64,000 nt of DNA from Nannobrachium achirus (GCA_963921795.1 OY997661.1:37084970-37148969), one strand, 5' to 3'. Positions 21,086-32,239 are shown, counted from the first letter of the stretch. Notes: generated by a model from the letters alone, not told the origin. Made by a program: numbers and translations.

Positions 21086-22115
21086 GTAAGGATTGTTTTT
21101 TGGTCCTATTTGACATTTTATAGGATCCAATAGGATTTCCCCTACACAAATCCTATTGGATTTTTTCTTATAGGATTATTATCCTATAAGAAAATATCCA
21201 ATAGGATCTGTTCCAAAACTGTAAAGGATTCTTATAGGATTCTTAATGGGATTTTCTAAAGGATTTTTCTATCCTATTGGATTTTTTTCTTATAGGATTA
21301 TTATCCTATAAGAAAATATCCAATAGTATCTGTTCCAAAACTGTAAAGGATTCTTATAGGATTCTTAATGGGATTTTCTAAAGGATGTTTCTATCAGAAA
21401 TACTACAGTTCCAATAAAATCCTATTGGAACTTTGAAAAATCCTATTTTTCTTATAGGATTATTATCCTATAAGAAAATATCCAATAGGATCTGTTCCAA
21501 AACTGTAAAGGATTCTTATAGGATTCTTAATGGGATTTTCTAAAGGATTTTTCTATCCTATTGGATTTTTTTCTTATAGGATTATTATCCTATAAGAAAA
21601 TATCCAATAGGATCTGTTCCAAAACTGTAAAGGATTCTTATAGGATTCTTAATGGGATTTTCTAAAGGATGTTTCTATCAGAAATACTACAGTTCCAATA
21701 AAATCCTATTGGAACTTTGAAAAATCCTATTGGATTTCCAAAGTTAGATATAACCCAATAGGATCCTATTGGAACTTTACAAAATCCAATTGGATTTTGC
21801 AAAGTTCCAATAGGATCCTATTGGACTTTACAGAGTTAGATATAACCCAATAGGATCCTATTGGAACTTTGCAAAATCCAATAGGATTTTGCAAAGTTCC
21901 AATAGGATCCTATTGGACTTTCCAAAGTTAGATATAACCCAATAGGATCCTATTGGAAATTTGCAAAATCCTATTGGATTTTCTAAAGTACCGATAGAAT
22001 CCTATAGGACTGTATTGGAAATTTGTGAAAAACCAATAAGATCCTATAGGATTTTCAAAATCCTATAGGATTATATTGGAAATTTCGAAGATCCTATAGG
22101 ATTTTTTGACTAGGG
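21086..22115. mobile_element. CCCTAGTCAAAAA element, palindrome-rich (copy 2)
   Basis: The right end reads TTTTTTGACTAGGG (22103-22115), the terminal repeat of the family. The interior is dozens of ATCCTATAGGAT / AATAGGATCCTATT palindromic steps, with two near-identical ~282 bp tandem subunits (about 21105-21385 and 21387-21667). The left terminus is not seen. No coding capacity. Confidence 0.65.
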
Positions 22116-22383
22116 ATTGTTTATTAGGCTACTTTCAACCACAACTAACGACACAAGAGAATAGACAATAGAATGAGTTTGGCAAAAGACAAATGAATAA
22201 AACAATATTTGTTGATTGTTGATGAATTGCAAAAAACGATGCCATGATAGTGAAGAAAGGGAACTTGGAAAAGACTCTTTCTGACAAACCACAAATCATT
22301 TGACTACTAGAAGGAAGTGAAGCCTTATGTATTATTTGTGTACCATGCAAGAACTGGATGGATCTCTGTCAAGTATTTGTCTC
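22116..22383. other. Spacer between two CCCTAGTCAAAAA elements
   Basis: AT-rich, no recognisable gene. AAGAAAGGGAACTTG here and AGAAAGAGAACTTG at 22926 (both followed by GACAAACCACA) show that the sequence beyond the next element is a partial duplicate of this spacer. Confidence 0.45.
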
Positions 22384-22909
22384 CCCTAGTCAAAAAATCC
22401 TATAGGATCTTCGAAATTTCCAATATAATCCTATAGGATTTTGAAAATCCTATTGGATCTTATTGGTTTTTCACAAATTTCCAATAGGAAATTCAAGCAT
22501 GGGAGGTCGTAAGTTTGAATCTCACTCAAGATGTCAATGATAATGTCAAATCTAATACTGTATGTCTTAACACTGATAGCCTGATAAATCAGTCAGCACA
22601 ACACCACCCCCTGTTGGTAGGTGGCAGCCAGGCAAGGCACCTATCTTATAAGAAAATATCCAATAGGATCTGTTCCAAAACTGTAAAGGATTCTTATAGG
22701 ATTCTTAATGGGATTTTCTAAAGGATTATTATCCTATAAGAAAATATCCAATAGGATCTGTTCCAAAACTGTAAAGGATTCTTATAGGATTCTTAATGGG
22801 ATTTTCTAAAGGATTTTATAATACTATAAGAAGATATGCTATAGGATTTCCTAAAGGATTTTCTATAGGATTTTTCTATCGGAATCCTAAAGGAAATTTT
22901 TGACTAGGG
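22384..22909. mobile_element. CCCTAGTCAAAAA element with both terminal repeats (copy 3)
   Basis: A 526 bp element with CCCTAGTCAAAAAATCC at the left and TTTTTGACTAGGG at the right. Between the palindromic arms sits a unique core with AAGTTTGAATCTCACTC (tRNA T-arm-like) and GGTAGGTGGCAGCCAGGC, colinear with 12295-12440. It is non-autonomous, and the superfamily is unclear. Confidence 0.7.
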
Positions 22910-23124
22910 TCATCAGCAAGATGGTGAAGAAAGAGAACTTGTGGACAAACCACACATCATTTAACGAGACATTTCCAGCAGACAGAGAACTGAGAAAAAT
23001 AAACTAAGGAACTGAAATTTCAGCCATTTAGCCAAATATGATACAGTATATATGTTCTTTTGTAAAATGATTGGACAGTTATTCTGTATGTCCGTGCCAA
23101 AAATACATTATTTATCAAAATGTC
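22910..23124. other. Short AT-rich spacer
   Basis: No gene or element end recognised. The first ~60 bp resemble 22250-22310. Confidence 0.4.
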
Positions 23125-23824
23125 CATCACGGTCCGGGTACTAACGTATAATTTGTTTTTCTCTTCAAAATAAAACTCAGAAAAGGCCAATTTCCCATGT
23201 TTTACTTTTAAACCTAAAATGAAAAACAGAAAACAGGACCATAGACCGTTTTTCTAAATGTCTGCAAACATTGGAAATCGGGTGTAACAAAGTTGAAAAA
23301 CGCTCTGCTTTCCTTTAATGCCATTTGTGTTTTCTTAATTTCCCTTCAAAAACAGAAAACAGAACACTGACCTCCGTGTTCCGTTGTTATATTATCCATC
23401 TGCACTCAAAGTCAAGCGCAACAGACGGCTTGTTCCATAGTTCGCTTTGATTCACCGTCATTGTCAATGAAACCAACCAAAAGGACGTGGCGGAGGACCT
23501 TCAAAATAAAAGTCAAGGGGGCGCCAGCTGAGCTACCAGTCCAAGCGCCAACGACCTTTGCTGCGTGTCTCTCCCCATTTTCTGTCAGTCTACTGTCCTC
23601 AGTCAAGCAATAAATAAAGCCATAAAAGCCCCCAAAATAAGAATTAATAAGGGTCACGTGTTTGAGGATTTTACTGTCAGAATACTTTGCCAATTAATTG
23701 GTTGCCTGCAGCTTAAGATGAAGCAAAAGTTAGGCCTATAGTTTGTGTGATATATAGTGATATTATTTTAAGAGCCATATTAATTAATAATTAGGTGGGG
23801 AATGGTAGGCTTAACCTATTGCCT

Positions 23825-24147
23825 TAGTGGTTCTCAACCTGTGGGTCAGGACCCAGGGGGGTCCCCAAATTATTTTGGGGGGTCCCCAGATGATGTGCAA
23901 CATTGTTTTCTCTCTCAACAGTAAACAAACCAACATACATTTTAAGTGTAGAGGGTATCTAAAGTGACAATTTAAGGACCTTTTAATTAATACCTCTCGC
24001 TACATGCTCACTGAGCTGCTATTTTCACAATAGAACCGTGTTATATAAAATGTAATGCCTCAACTCTTAGTGCTTGTCAGGGTGGGGTTCCTCAGTTAAA
24101 ATATGATTATTTTGGGGGTCGCGGCCTGAAAAAGTTGAGAACCACTG
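23825..24147. mobile_element. hAT MITE (GTGGTTCTCAACC ends), left arm
   Basis: TAGTGGTTCTCAACCTG at the left pairs with AAGTTGAGAACCACTG at the right. The interior has GGGTCCCCAAATTATTTTGG and GATTATTTTGGGGGTCGC. It is a common non-autonomous hAT type, with a duplicate in the right arm at 26375-26774. Confidence 0.82.
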
Positions 24148-24171
24148 CATTATGCAATATAGGCCTACCTT

Positions 24172-24462
24172 TCCCGGCATAGCTCAGGGGTAGAGAAACT
24201 GGTATTAGAGCACGAAGGGTATAAATCCCGAAGGGTTCCCAGTTCGAATCCGGGCTCCCCCTGAGTTAATGTCGAAGGGTCCTTGGGCAAGACTCTGAAC
24301 CCCTAATTGCCTCCGGTGAGTAGGTTGGTGCCTTGCATGGCTTCCTCCACCACTGGTGTATGAATGTGTGTGTGAATGGGTGAATGTAATGCACAATCTA
24401 TGTAAAGCGCTTTGGATTAAAAGCGCTATATAAATGCACCATTTACCATTTACCATTTTAAT
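24172..24462 (+). mobile_element. tRNA-derived SINE, left arm only
   Basis: Box A-like ATAGCTCAGGGGTAGAG, box B CAGTTCGAATCCGGGC, a body with CCTTGGGCAAGACTCTGAAC, and a tail with GTAAAGCGCTTTGGAT / GCGCTATATAAATGC ending in repeated CATTTACC. It interrupts the left arm; the right arm at about 26340-26370 lacks it, giving an empty-site comparison. Confidence 0.85.
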
Positions 24463-24870
24463 TGCTCTCCTTTTTGGGTAGGTAGGTCATATGCAATTTA
24501 CTTATGACATTATGACATTATATATAGGCTATATAAGACACCCTAAGGGCGAAAAGCGCCCTCGCCCTAAAGGGTGAGGTCGCACAGGATGGAATTAGCA
24601 CAGGACGGTATTAATTTGCAAGTGTGATTCGAGTTGCGGTTGGTTGTTTAAGCTGGACAAAATGTGGCCAAAATATTTTCCCAAATATGGATATGACTGA
24701 CATAGACTCCATACATCAGGGATCTCCATATATGGGCAGGTCAGCTATAGACATTGAGACATTTGTAAATGAATTCTGTCTTGGCCATATATGGGCATTG
24801 CCAAATATGGGTCAACAATGTGATGTCACAACAGGTCAGCTATAGACATTGAGGCGTTAAGCTGCCTTAT

Positions 24871-24930
<60 letters not shown>

Positions 24931-24959
24931 ACACACACGCGCGCGCACTAGCGCGCACA

Positions 24960-25013
<54 letters not shown>

Positions 25014-25104
25014 GCGCCACCGCTCACTTCAAACTTTTTATTTATTTAAATAGAGATAGAGATGGATGGATGGATGGATGGATGGATGGATGGATGGATG
25101 GGGG

Positions 25105-25192
<88 letters not shown>

Positions 25193-25804
25193 CCACACAC
25201 TTGGAGAGGTGGACACCTGGACAACTGGGTACTATGGACATGTGGGAAGTTGGAGAGGTGGACAACTGGAAAACGGGGTACTAGGGACATGTGGGCAGTT
25301 GGAGAGGTGGACAACAGGACAACTGGGTACTAGGGACATGTGGGCACTAGGGACATGTGGGCAGTTGGAGAGGTGGGCACCTGGACAACTGGGTACTAGG
25401 GACATTCAAACGTTTCAAATATTCTGTAGAAGTTAATCATGTTCATTGTGTCACATGATAAATGTTTTGCACTATACATAGGACTTTTGCAAACATCATG
25501 AAAGCAGAAAATCATTGTGAAGCATGTAAAAATATAGTTTTTAAATGGTTCTAAGCCAAGTGGATATGTTATCACCAACTATATTAAAAAATATATATAT
25601 ACAATGGTGAAATATAGTTATCTTTATAGTTATGTGCCCAGGGGGAATGGCACTTAAGCCTGATTATAATTGCAACCGTACAGAGCATTTACTATCAAAC
25701 CCTCAAAACTGTCAGAACCTTGACCTTCAGTGAGTAAATAGTAGGTAGGTAACGCCTCAATGACTATATCCGACCTGTTGTGACATCACATTGTTGACTC
25801 AATG
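24871..25804. repeat. Palindrome spacer: compound microsatellites and a 24-48 bp minisatellite
   Basis: (CA)n at 24872-24926 and 24960-25012, (GGAT)n at 25060-25100, (CAGA)n at 25110-25190, then units of 'GGAGAGGTGGACAACTGG' and 'TACTAGGGACATGTGGG' to 25405. The remainder is AT-rich with no feature. Confidence 0.88.
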
Positions 25805-26374
25805 ATCAAGGCAGCTTAACGCCTCAATGTCTATAGCTGACCTGTTGTGACATCACATTGTTGACCCATATTTGGCAATGTCCATATATGGACTCTCCAT
25901 ATTTGGCCAAAACAGAATTGGCCATATATGGCCAGCCTCAATGTCTGCCCATATGGAGACCCTGATGTCATCAATATATAAGCCCAGCCCATAGCTTGGC
26001 CCATATGGACATGTCAGTCATATCCATATTCGGGAAAATATTTTGTCCACATTTTGTCCAAGTTGAACAACCAACCACAACTCGAATAACACTTGAAAAT
26101 GAATTCTGTCCTGTGCAAATTCTATCCTATGCGAGCTCACCCTTTAGGGCCAGGGTGCTTTTCGCCCTTAGGGCGTCTTACTGTATATAGGCTATATATA
26201 AACATGCCAAAGATGACCATTAAGGTGGGTTATGGGGGCCTTTGCTGCTGACTTTTAATAGATGTCTTTGGGTAGGTACTGGTCATAAGTAAATTATGCA
26301 AATTGAAATTGCATAATGGCCTACCTACCCAAAAAGGAGAGCAATTAAAATGGGAGTGGTAAGCCTATATAATG

Positions 26375-26774
26375 CAGGGGTTCTCATCAACCTTTTCAGG
26401 CCACGACCCCCAAAATAATCATATTTTAACTGGGGACCCCCCCACCCTGACGAGCACTAAGAGTTGAAGTATTACATTTTGTATAACATGGCTCTATTAT
26501 GAAAATAGCAGATGCTCAGTGATCATGTAGATCGGCTATATTCACAATTTTTAATTTTCGAATATTTGACAGTTTGGCCAATGTTTAATTTGTCATTTTA
26601 GAGGCATTAGAAAGTCCTTAAATTGGCACTTTAAAAACCTGCTTTACTCTTAAACTTTATGTTGGTTTGTTGAGAGAGAAAAACAATGTTGCACATTAGG
26701 TTAATCATCTGGGGACCCCCAAAAATAATTTGGGGACCCCCTGGGGGTCCCGACCCACAGGTTGAGAACCACTG
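26375..26774. mobile_element. hAT MITE (GTGGTTCTCAACC ends), right arm
   Basis: Inverted counterpart of 23825-24147, ending ACAGGTTGAGAACCACTG. It contains the small hairpin at 26499-26545 (GAAAATAGCAGAT...ATCGGCTATATTCAC). Confidence 0.8.
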
Positions 26775-27412
26775 GCATAATGCAATAGGTTAAGCCTACA
26801 ATTCCCCACCTAATTATTAATTAATATGGCTCTTAAAATAATATAACTATATAGCCTATATCACACAAACACTTTTGCTTCATCTGAAGCTATCCTGACA
26901 GTAAAATCCTCAAACACGTGACTTTTATTTGGGGGCTTTTATAGCTTTATTGATAGCGGACAGTAGACTGACAGAAAATGACCGACACGTAGGTCGTTGG
27001 CGCTTGGGTAGCTCAGCTGGCGCCCCCTTGACTTTTATTTTGAAGGTCCTCCTTTTGGTTGGTTTCATTGACACATGACGGTGAATCAAAGCGAACTATG
27101 GAACAAACCGTCTGTTGCTCTTGACTTTGAGTGCAGATGGATAATATAACAACGGAACACGGGGGTCAGTGTTCTGTTTTCTGTTTTCTGTTTTTGAAGG
27201 GAAATTAAGAAAACACAAATGGCATTAAAGGAAAACAGAGCGTTTTTCAACTTTGTTACACCCGATTTCCAATGTTTGCAGACATTTAAAAAACGGTCTA
27301 TGGTCCCATTTTCTGTTTTTCATTTTAGGTTTAAAAGTAAAACATGGGAATTTGGCCTTTTCTGAGTTTTATTTTGAAGAGAAAAACAAATTATACGTTA
27401 GTACCCGGACCC

Positions 27413-27787
27413 ATCACATCATTGAAATACCGCTATTCAAAAAGTAGTAGTAATAGTAATAAAAAAAAAGGAAAGACAAGTTTAGTGATGTTGAACTAAA
27501 CTAAACTGATATATACATTTTTAAGACCTCATCTTTAAACCAATGCAGTAAGTTTAACCCTTAAAGTCAATTCAATTCAATTCATTATTTCAATTACGAC
27601 TAAATCTTGTTTTATTTGATGGCCTTCCTGCCCTAGCATTTGGCCTTTGTGCCATCAAAAAATGGACAAAGCCGAAGGCCAAGTGGCCTTGCCCCTAAAA
27701 AGATGAAATTTAGCCCTGGCTGAGACTATGTTTTGTTCCCTGTCTGTCTGTCCGTCCGTCCGTCCGTCCGTCCGTGTGTCTGTGTTA
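27413..27787. repeat. Repeat debris with (CTGT/CCGT)n microsatellite
   Basis: Includes the 'GGCCTTTGTGCCATC' repeat shared with 11830-11900 and a tetranucleotide tract at 27738-27778. No gene. Confidence 0.6.
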
Positions 27788-27930
27788 AGCCTCGAACAGA
27801 GTCGGGTCTGCGGTGGAAGGCTATCCACCGCGGTGTAGTGCGGTGTAGTCTTTTTGAGTCATAAAACTACAACGTTAACGCTCAAAAAGACTACCCGCAC
27901 TACACCGCGGACCCGACTCTGTTCGAGGCT
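27788..27930. mobile_element. Palindromic MITE (AGCC..GGCT ends, TTA/TGA flanks)
   Basis: 143 bp. AGCCTCGAACAGAGTCGGGT pairs with ACCCGACTCTGTTCGAGGCT reversed around a TAGTCTTTTTGAG centre. The 3-bp flanks are TTA and TGA, compatible with a PIF/Harbinger-type target. It is a related but shorter form of 53388-53714. Confidence 0.7.
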
Positions 27931-28164
27931 TGAGTTGCTTAAACTCTCCTTCTGGACAAAGTGGCTTTGAAGGGAATAAAGCTTTATAGGACAGCAGCCT
28001 TTTTAGTTTTTAGTTTTCTAGTTTGATCTCCTTTCCCACTCTATCTTTTCACTTGTCCTTTTCGTGCTTTTCCTGTTGGGCCCCTCGCTATATTTTATTA
28101 TGGATTTTGTTAAGGGATTGAAACAAAATACATTTTGATTGTTGACCTTTGACCTACACTACAG

Positions 28165-28219
28165 TTCAACACACACATGCACGCACGCACACACGCACCC
28201 ATGCATGCACGCAGGCACG

Positions 28220-28300
<81 letters not shown>
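28165..28300. repeat. (CA)n microsatellite
   Basis: Imperfect CACG/CATGCACG start, then about 40 uninterrupted CA steps. Confidence 0.95.
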
Positions 28301-28301
<1 letters not shown>

Positions 28302-28648
28302 CAACAAGTCATTATCAGGAGAAAACAAGAGTTGCTTTGTCAGGATCATAGGATAATTTTTATGATGGGTCATTAAAAAGGAAAAATTCAAATGTTTAAG
28401 GTATTAAAATTAGAAACATGGATCTGCAATTGTGAGATTGTATTTAATCATATTGATACATATAGGCTAGTGATTCTTATTGGGTGATTAATTTAATGCA
28501 TTATTTTGTATTAACTTGTGTCGAGGAGAAACAGCAGTAGGCTAGTTATGTAGGCCTACTACAAAACTTATTAAGTTGGTTTATGTTGATAACATAATCC
28601 TCAACATAGCTGTTTATTTAACTGTTGTTTTCTTTCTTTCTTTCTTTC

Positions 28649-28696
<48 letters not shown>

Positions 28697-28701
28697 TCCA
28701 G

Positions 28702-28860
28702 TGTCTCTGAAAGTCAGTCCTGACAGATCAGTGTTCTTTCCAAGGACTTCCATCTCACTGAGCTGTGAGGAAGAACAGAAGCCTGTAGTGGGATGGACTG
28801 TGAGAAGAAATACCAGTAAGACTGGTGGAACCTGTGGCCGTGAATGGGGATCCACTAAAG
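28702..28860 (+). CDS. Receptor exon: Ig domain D1, first half (unit 1)
   Basis: Encodes VSLKVSPDRSVFFP, SISLSCEEEQ and VGWTVRRN, the B- and C-strand half of a D1 Ig domain, with an additional GTCGREWG cysteine segment. The acceptor is the end of a (TTTC)n tract (28628-28700 ..CCAG); the donor is AAAG|GTATCA. Phase 1 on both sides. It is near-identical to 31424-31594. No frame damage is seen. Confidence 0.88.
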
Positions 28861-29723
28861 GTATCAGAGATGGGATGTAACTGTAGGCCTACTTAAGTAC
28901 TTCAGGTATCTGTGCTTTACGCAATATTTATTCAGAGTACTTTTTACTTTTACCCGTTAAATTTTAACTCAAGTAGCTGTACTTTCTACACAATACCTTC
29001 CCAAAACAGGCTTGTTACTTTAGTTTTAATGATTGACAACGCTTGATTGATTGAATAATTTATTATAAGTTTGCATAGGAAGAAGTACAGTTTCATAAAA
29101 GTAAAACTCACTGGTACAAGGTCAACTAAAAGGAGATCATATAAGCTTTTCGGCTTATTTACACAGGAACCACTTTATGTATCTTATATAACACTGAACA
29201 TATGTAAACTTTTGCAACACACATTTTTGGATCAAAATGCTTCAAAAGATGTATGCTTTTATAAAATGTAATATTTTCACAGGGATTATGTATTAGTGTG
29301 TTAGATATAGGCTTACATTTTGGAGTGGATATGCCTACATGTGTCCATTGTCTGTCAGATAGTTAGACAATGCTGCTCTGGGCATGTCTACAATTGAACA
29401 AAGTGCTGTAGATGAATCCTACACCACCTCAGAACTTGACGTGATATCTGAGACTACCGTACGCCGACGTCCAAGTCACAATGCGATGATAAATGCCGAC
29501 AATTGCGTACATTTCGGCGTAGGCCTACGCCACTGATTTGATCTGCACCACGTTGATAAATGAGGGCCAATGTCTATAGTCATGACTGAATTCTGAACAC
29601 AGCTGGCCCACAATGAACTGACCTGCCAGAGACCTGTGCTCTGAGGAGCACTTTTTGTAGTAGTAATTTGATTTGGTGTGAAACAACCTTTAACTGAAAA
29701 CCCTCTTTCTTTTCATTGTGCAG

Positions 29724-29828
29724 GAGGTTTGTGTACCGTCACCCTGTATCAAGGCAACAATGCAGTTTACTGGTGCCAGTCTGAGTCCACGGCAGAAGTC
29801 AGCCGGTCCATCCATATTAGGATCTCTG
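29724..29828 (+). CDS. Receptor exon: Ig domain D1, second half (unit 1)
   Basis: Encodes GGLCTVTLYQGNNAVYWCQS and ends VSRSIHIRISG, the F/G-strand half of D1 with the canonical YWC. Acceptor CATTGTGCAG, donor CTCTG|GTACAA, phase 1. Splitting D1 between two exons is characteristic of this fish receptor family. Confidence 0.88.
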
Positions 29829-30356
29829 GTACAATCAATATAATACACATTTAAGTGCTAAAATGACGTATTTCTGTGCATGAATGGAACAGTGCAGTAA
29901 AAACACTAGAAATTTAATTTTAGTATAAAAAAACTAAATAAAAAGTACCAAAATCATGACCCTATGGTCAACACAAATTAAATGGTGTTTCTGGATGTTT
30001 TATTTACAGTAGAACTTTTATAACATCAATATCACACTGTCTGGAGGTCATTGTGTTATTCTCTATATCAGCACCACTGGATTATGAATATGTACCTCTG
30101 TTATTATCATTAATCTTTCACACTATGCTAATACTGTAGATAGTAGATAGATTTAATTTATTTTGATTGGATAATGATGACTACAGTTGTTAAACAGTCT
30201 AAAACAGCTTTAAGAGCAACCAAACATCAAATGTGCATATCCCACTCACTGCTGTTTGTTCTATAGATGTTCATAACTCAACATGTTTGTTCTATAGATG
30301 TTAATAACTCAACACGTTGGTTCTATAATGTTAATAACTCAGTGTGTATGTTCTAG

Positions 30357-30608
30357 ATGTGATCCTAGAGAGTCCTGTACTTGTGCCAAAGGGAGGTACC
30401 GCCACACTGCGCTGCCTCTACAAAGACCAGACAACTGGTAAGACATCCAACAACCTCCCAGCTCATTTCTATAGAAACGGATCCCTCTTCAGCACTGAGT
30501 CTACAGGACAGATGACCATCCTCCATTTCTCCAAGTCTGATGAAGGATTCTACAAGTGTTCCATCTCTGGCCGTGGAGAGTCACCAAAGAGCTGGATGGA
30601 AGTGAGAG
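30357..30608 (+). CDS. Receptor exon: Ig domain D2 (unit 1)
   Basis: A single 252 bp exon encodes DVILESPVLVPKGGTATLRC...FYRNGSLFS...SKSDEGFYKCSISG, a complete C2-type Ig domain with both cysteines and the DEGFYKC motif. One N-glycosylation sequon is seen (NGS). Acceptor TTCTAG, donor GAGAG|GTAAGA, phase 1. It is about 93% alike to the D2 at 32240. Confidence 0.9.
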
Positions 30609-30672
30609 GTAAGATGGTGATTTAAGAAGAAAGTCCCAATAGCTGCATCGCTACACTCCACATGATGAAACC

Positions 30673-30762
30673 TAGCCTTGCGTAGCCAGACGAATATGCC
30701 ATTTCAAAGAAAAATTGCCCTTGGCAGATTACGCATTGATATTGTCTGGCTGTGCGAGGCTA
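30673..30762. mobile_element. 90 bp MITE in intron of unit 1
   Basis: TAGCCTTGCGTAGCCAGAC at the left and GTCTGGCTGTGCGAGGCTA at the right form ~19-bp inverted repeats. The paralogous intron of unit 2 (about 32600-32615) lacks it. Confidence 0.7.
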
Positions 30763-30947
30763 TGAGCAACCTACCATCTTATCCATATCGTCCATCCTTA
30801 GATTCCCACAGTCTCACTAGCAGGGCAGAAAATAAATTAAAATATGCAATTTTGGAAATTGCGAGTGTGGTTGCACTGACGCAAGTCGTGAGGAATCCAC
30901 TGGGAAATGAATTCCGTCTTACTATTTTTATTATATTTTGATGTCAA

Positions 30948-31330
30948 GTGAAGCATGACCAAAAGCTTCACTTTTCTCTTGTGCAGCCTTACAACCCGGA
31001 TAACATTACTCAAAAGGTTTACAAAACACTGGTTCACTTTGCTGGCAAAAGATTCTCGGACCGAATACAATAGTGTGTTGCCTATATAGCAACCATACAC
31101 AAAAAGAAACATGGATCTGCAATCATGGGATTGTATTCAATCATGATACATATATTGATTCGTATTGGGTGGTTGGTATAGGCAACACACTTGTTCTAGT
31201 TCTGAGAACCTTTATGCCAGCTAAAGTAAACCTGTTTTTGTTAACCTTTTAGCTGAAGTTATCTGGGTTTTAAGGCCAGATATCTTGGACAATATAATGT
31301 CCAATCAGACAGGATTGGTCATGCTTCATT
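30948..31330. repeat. Diverged inverted repeat in intron before unit 2
   Basis: Arms of about 150 bp run from GTGAAGCATGACCA to GTGTGTTGCCTATA and back (TATAGGCAACACAC .. TGGTCATGCTTC). Between them lies a segment (AACATGGATCTGCAAT) that is also found single at 28414, upstream of unit 1. Confidence 0.6.
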
Positions 31331-31346
31331 TAACTAATACTATTTT

Positions 31347-31404
<58 letters not shown>

Positions 31405-31423
31405 TTTCTTTCTTTCTTTCCAG

Positions 31424-31594
31424 AGTATCTGAAAGTGTGTCTGAAAGTCAGTCCTGACAGATCAGTGTTCTTTCCAAGTACTTCCATCTCACTGAGCTGT
31501 GATGAAGAACAGAAGCCTGCAGTGGGATGGACTGTGAGAAGAAATACCAGTAAGGCTGGTGGGACCTGTGGCCGTGACTGGGGATACGCTAAAG
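31424..31594 (+). CDS. Receptor exon: Ig domain D1, first half (unit 2)
   Basis: Encodes EYLKVCLKVSPDRSVFFP, SISLSCDEEQ, VGWTVRRN and TCGRDWG. It is twelve bases longer than the unit 1 exon at its start, from a duplicated LKV segment that also adds a cysteine. The acceptor again sits at the end of a (TTTC)n tract (31345-31423). Phase 1 to phase 1, intact. Confidence 0.88.
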
Positions 31595-31979
31595 GTACAG
31601 TGTCAGGGTTGAAGGTATGGAGGGAGGGTTGTAGGTATGAATGAAGGGTCAGTGTTATTTGCAGGAAATAGTTTTGCCTATGGGGAGTGGTGGGGGATGC
31701 AAAGCCCACTGCTATGCTCTCTGCTATACCCAATGCTATTCCCTATTGTAGCACTACCTGGAAGCCATTATACTTAGACATTTAGTCCAAATATCACGCA
31801 AATTGGTACACATTATGTCTAGAGTCATGACTGAATTCCGAACACAGCCGGCCCACAATGACCTGACCTGCCGGAGACCTGTGCTTGAGGAGAACTTTTG
31901 GTAGTTGTAATTTGATTCGTTGTGATTTGAAACGATAAAATACTTTTAACTGAAAACACTCTTTCTTTTCATTGTGCAG

Positions 31980-32087
31980 GAGTTTCCTGTACCGTTCCTG
32001 CTCTGTCTCGTGGAGACAATGCAGTTTACTGGTGCCAGTCTCAGTCCACGGCAGAAGTCAGCCGGTCCATCCACATTAAGATCTCTG
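31980..32087 (+). CDS. Receptor exon: Ig domain D1, second half (unit 2)
   Basis: Encodes GVSCTVPALSRGDNAVYWCQ and ends SIHIKISG. Acceptor CATTGTGCAG, donor CTCTG|GTACAA, phase 1. Intact, with the canonical YWC. Confidence 0.88.
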
Positions 32088-32239
32088 GTACAATCAATAT
32101 AATGACACATTCAAGTAATGTATTTCGGTGCATAAATCCAACAGTGCAGTGAAAACACTAGAGAGCAACCAAACATCAAATGTTCATAACTCCCTACGGT
32201 TGGTTATATTATGTTAATAACTCAACGTGTATGTTCTAG

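Larger units (their letters stand above)
23125..27412. repeat. Large inverted repeat (imperfect palindrome)
   Basis: The left arm is 23125-24870 and the right arm 25805-27412. They match in inverted orientation from TCCGGGTACTAACG (outer edge) to GACATTGAGGCGTTAAGC (inner edge), with a 934 bp spacer of microsatellites. The arms carry the same hAT MITE, the same GCGAAAAGC/GCCCTTAGGGCG block and the same CCATATATGG-containing segment. The left arm has one extra SINE. No ORF of transposase type lies inside. It is either an inverted segmental duplication or a fold-back element. Confidence 0.85.

Noticed and set aside
24172-24260. Possible tRNA gene
   Set aside because: A and B boxes are present but the acceptor stem does not pair and a long body and tail follow; it is a SINE head.
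24826-25436. HTHTHT, VCVCVC and QTDRQTDR frames, also at 28110, 33030, 40000, 45100, 52290, 57320, 60220 and 61200
   Set aside because: Microsatellite translations only.
23125-27412. Polinton-like or other giant TIR transposon
   Set aside because: No polymerase, integrase or capsid-like frame inside, and the interior is only microsatellite and MITE DNA.
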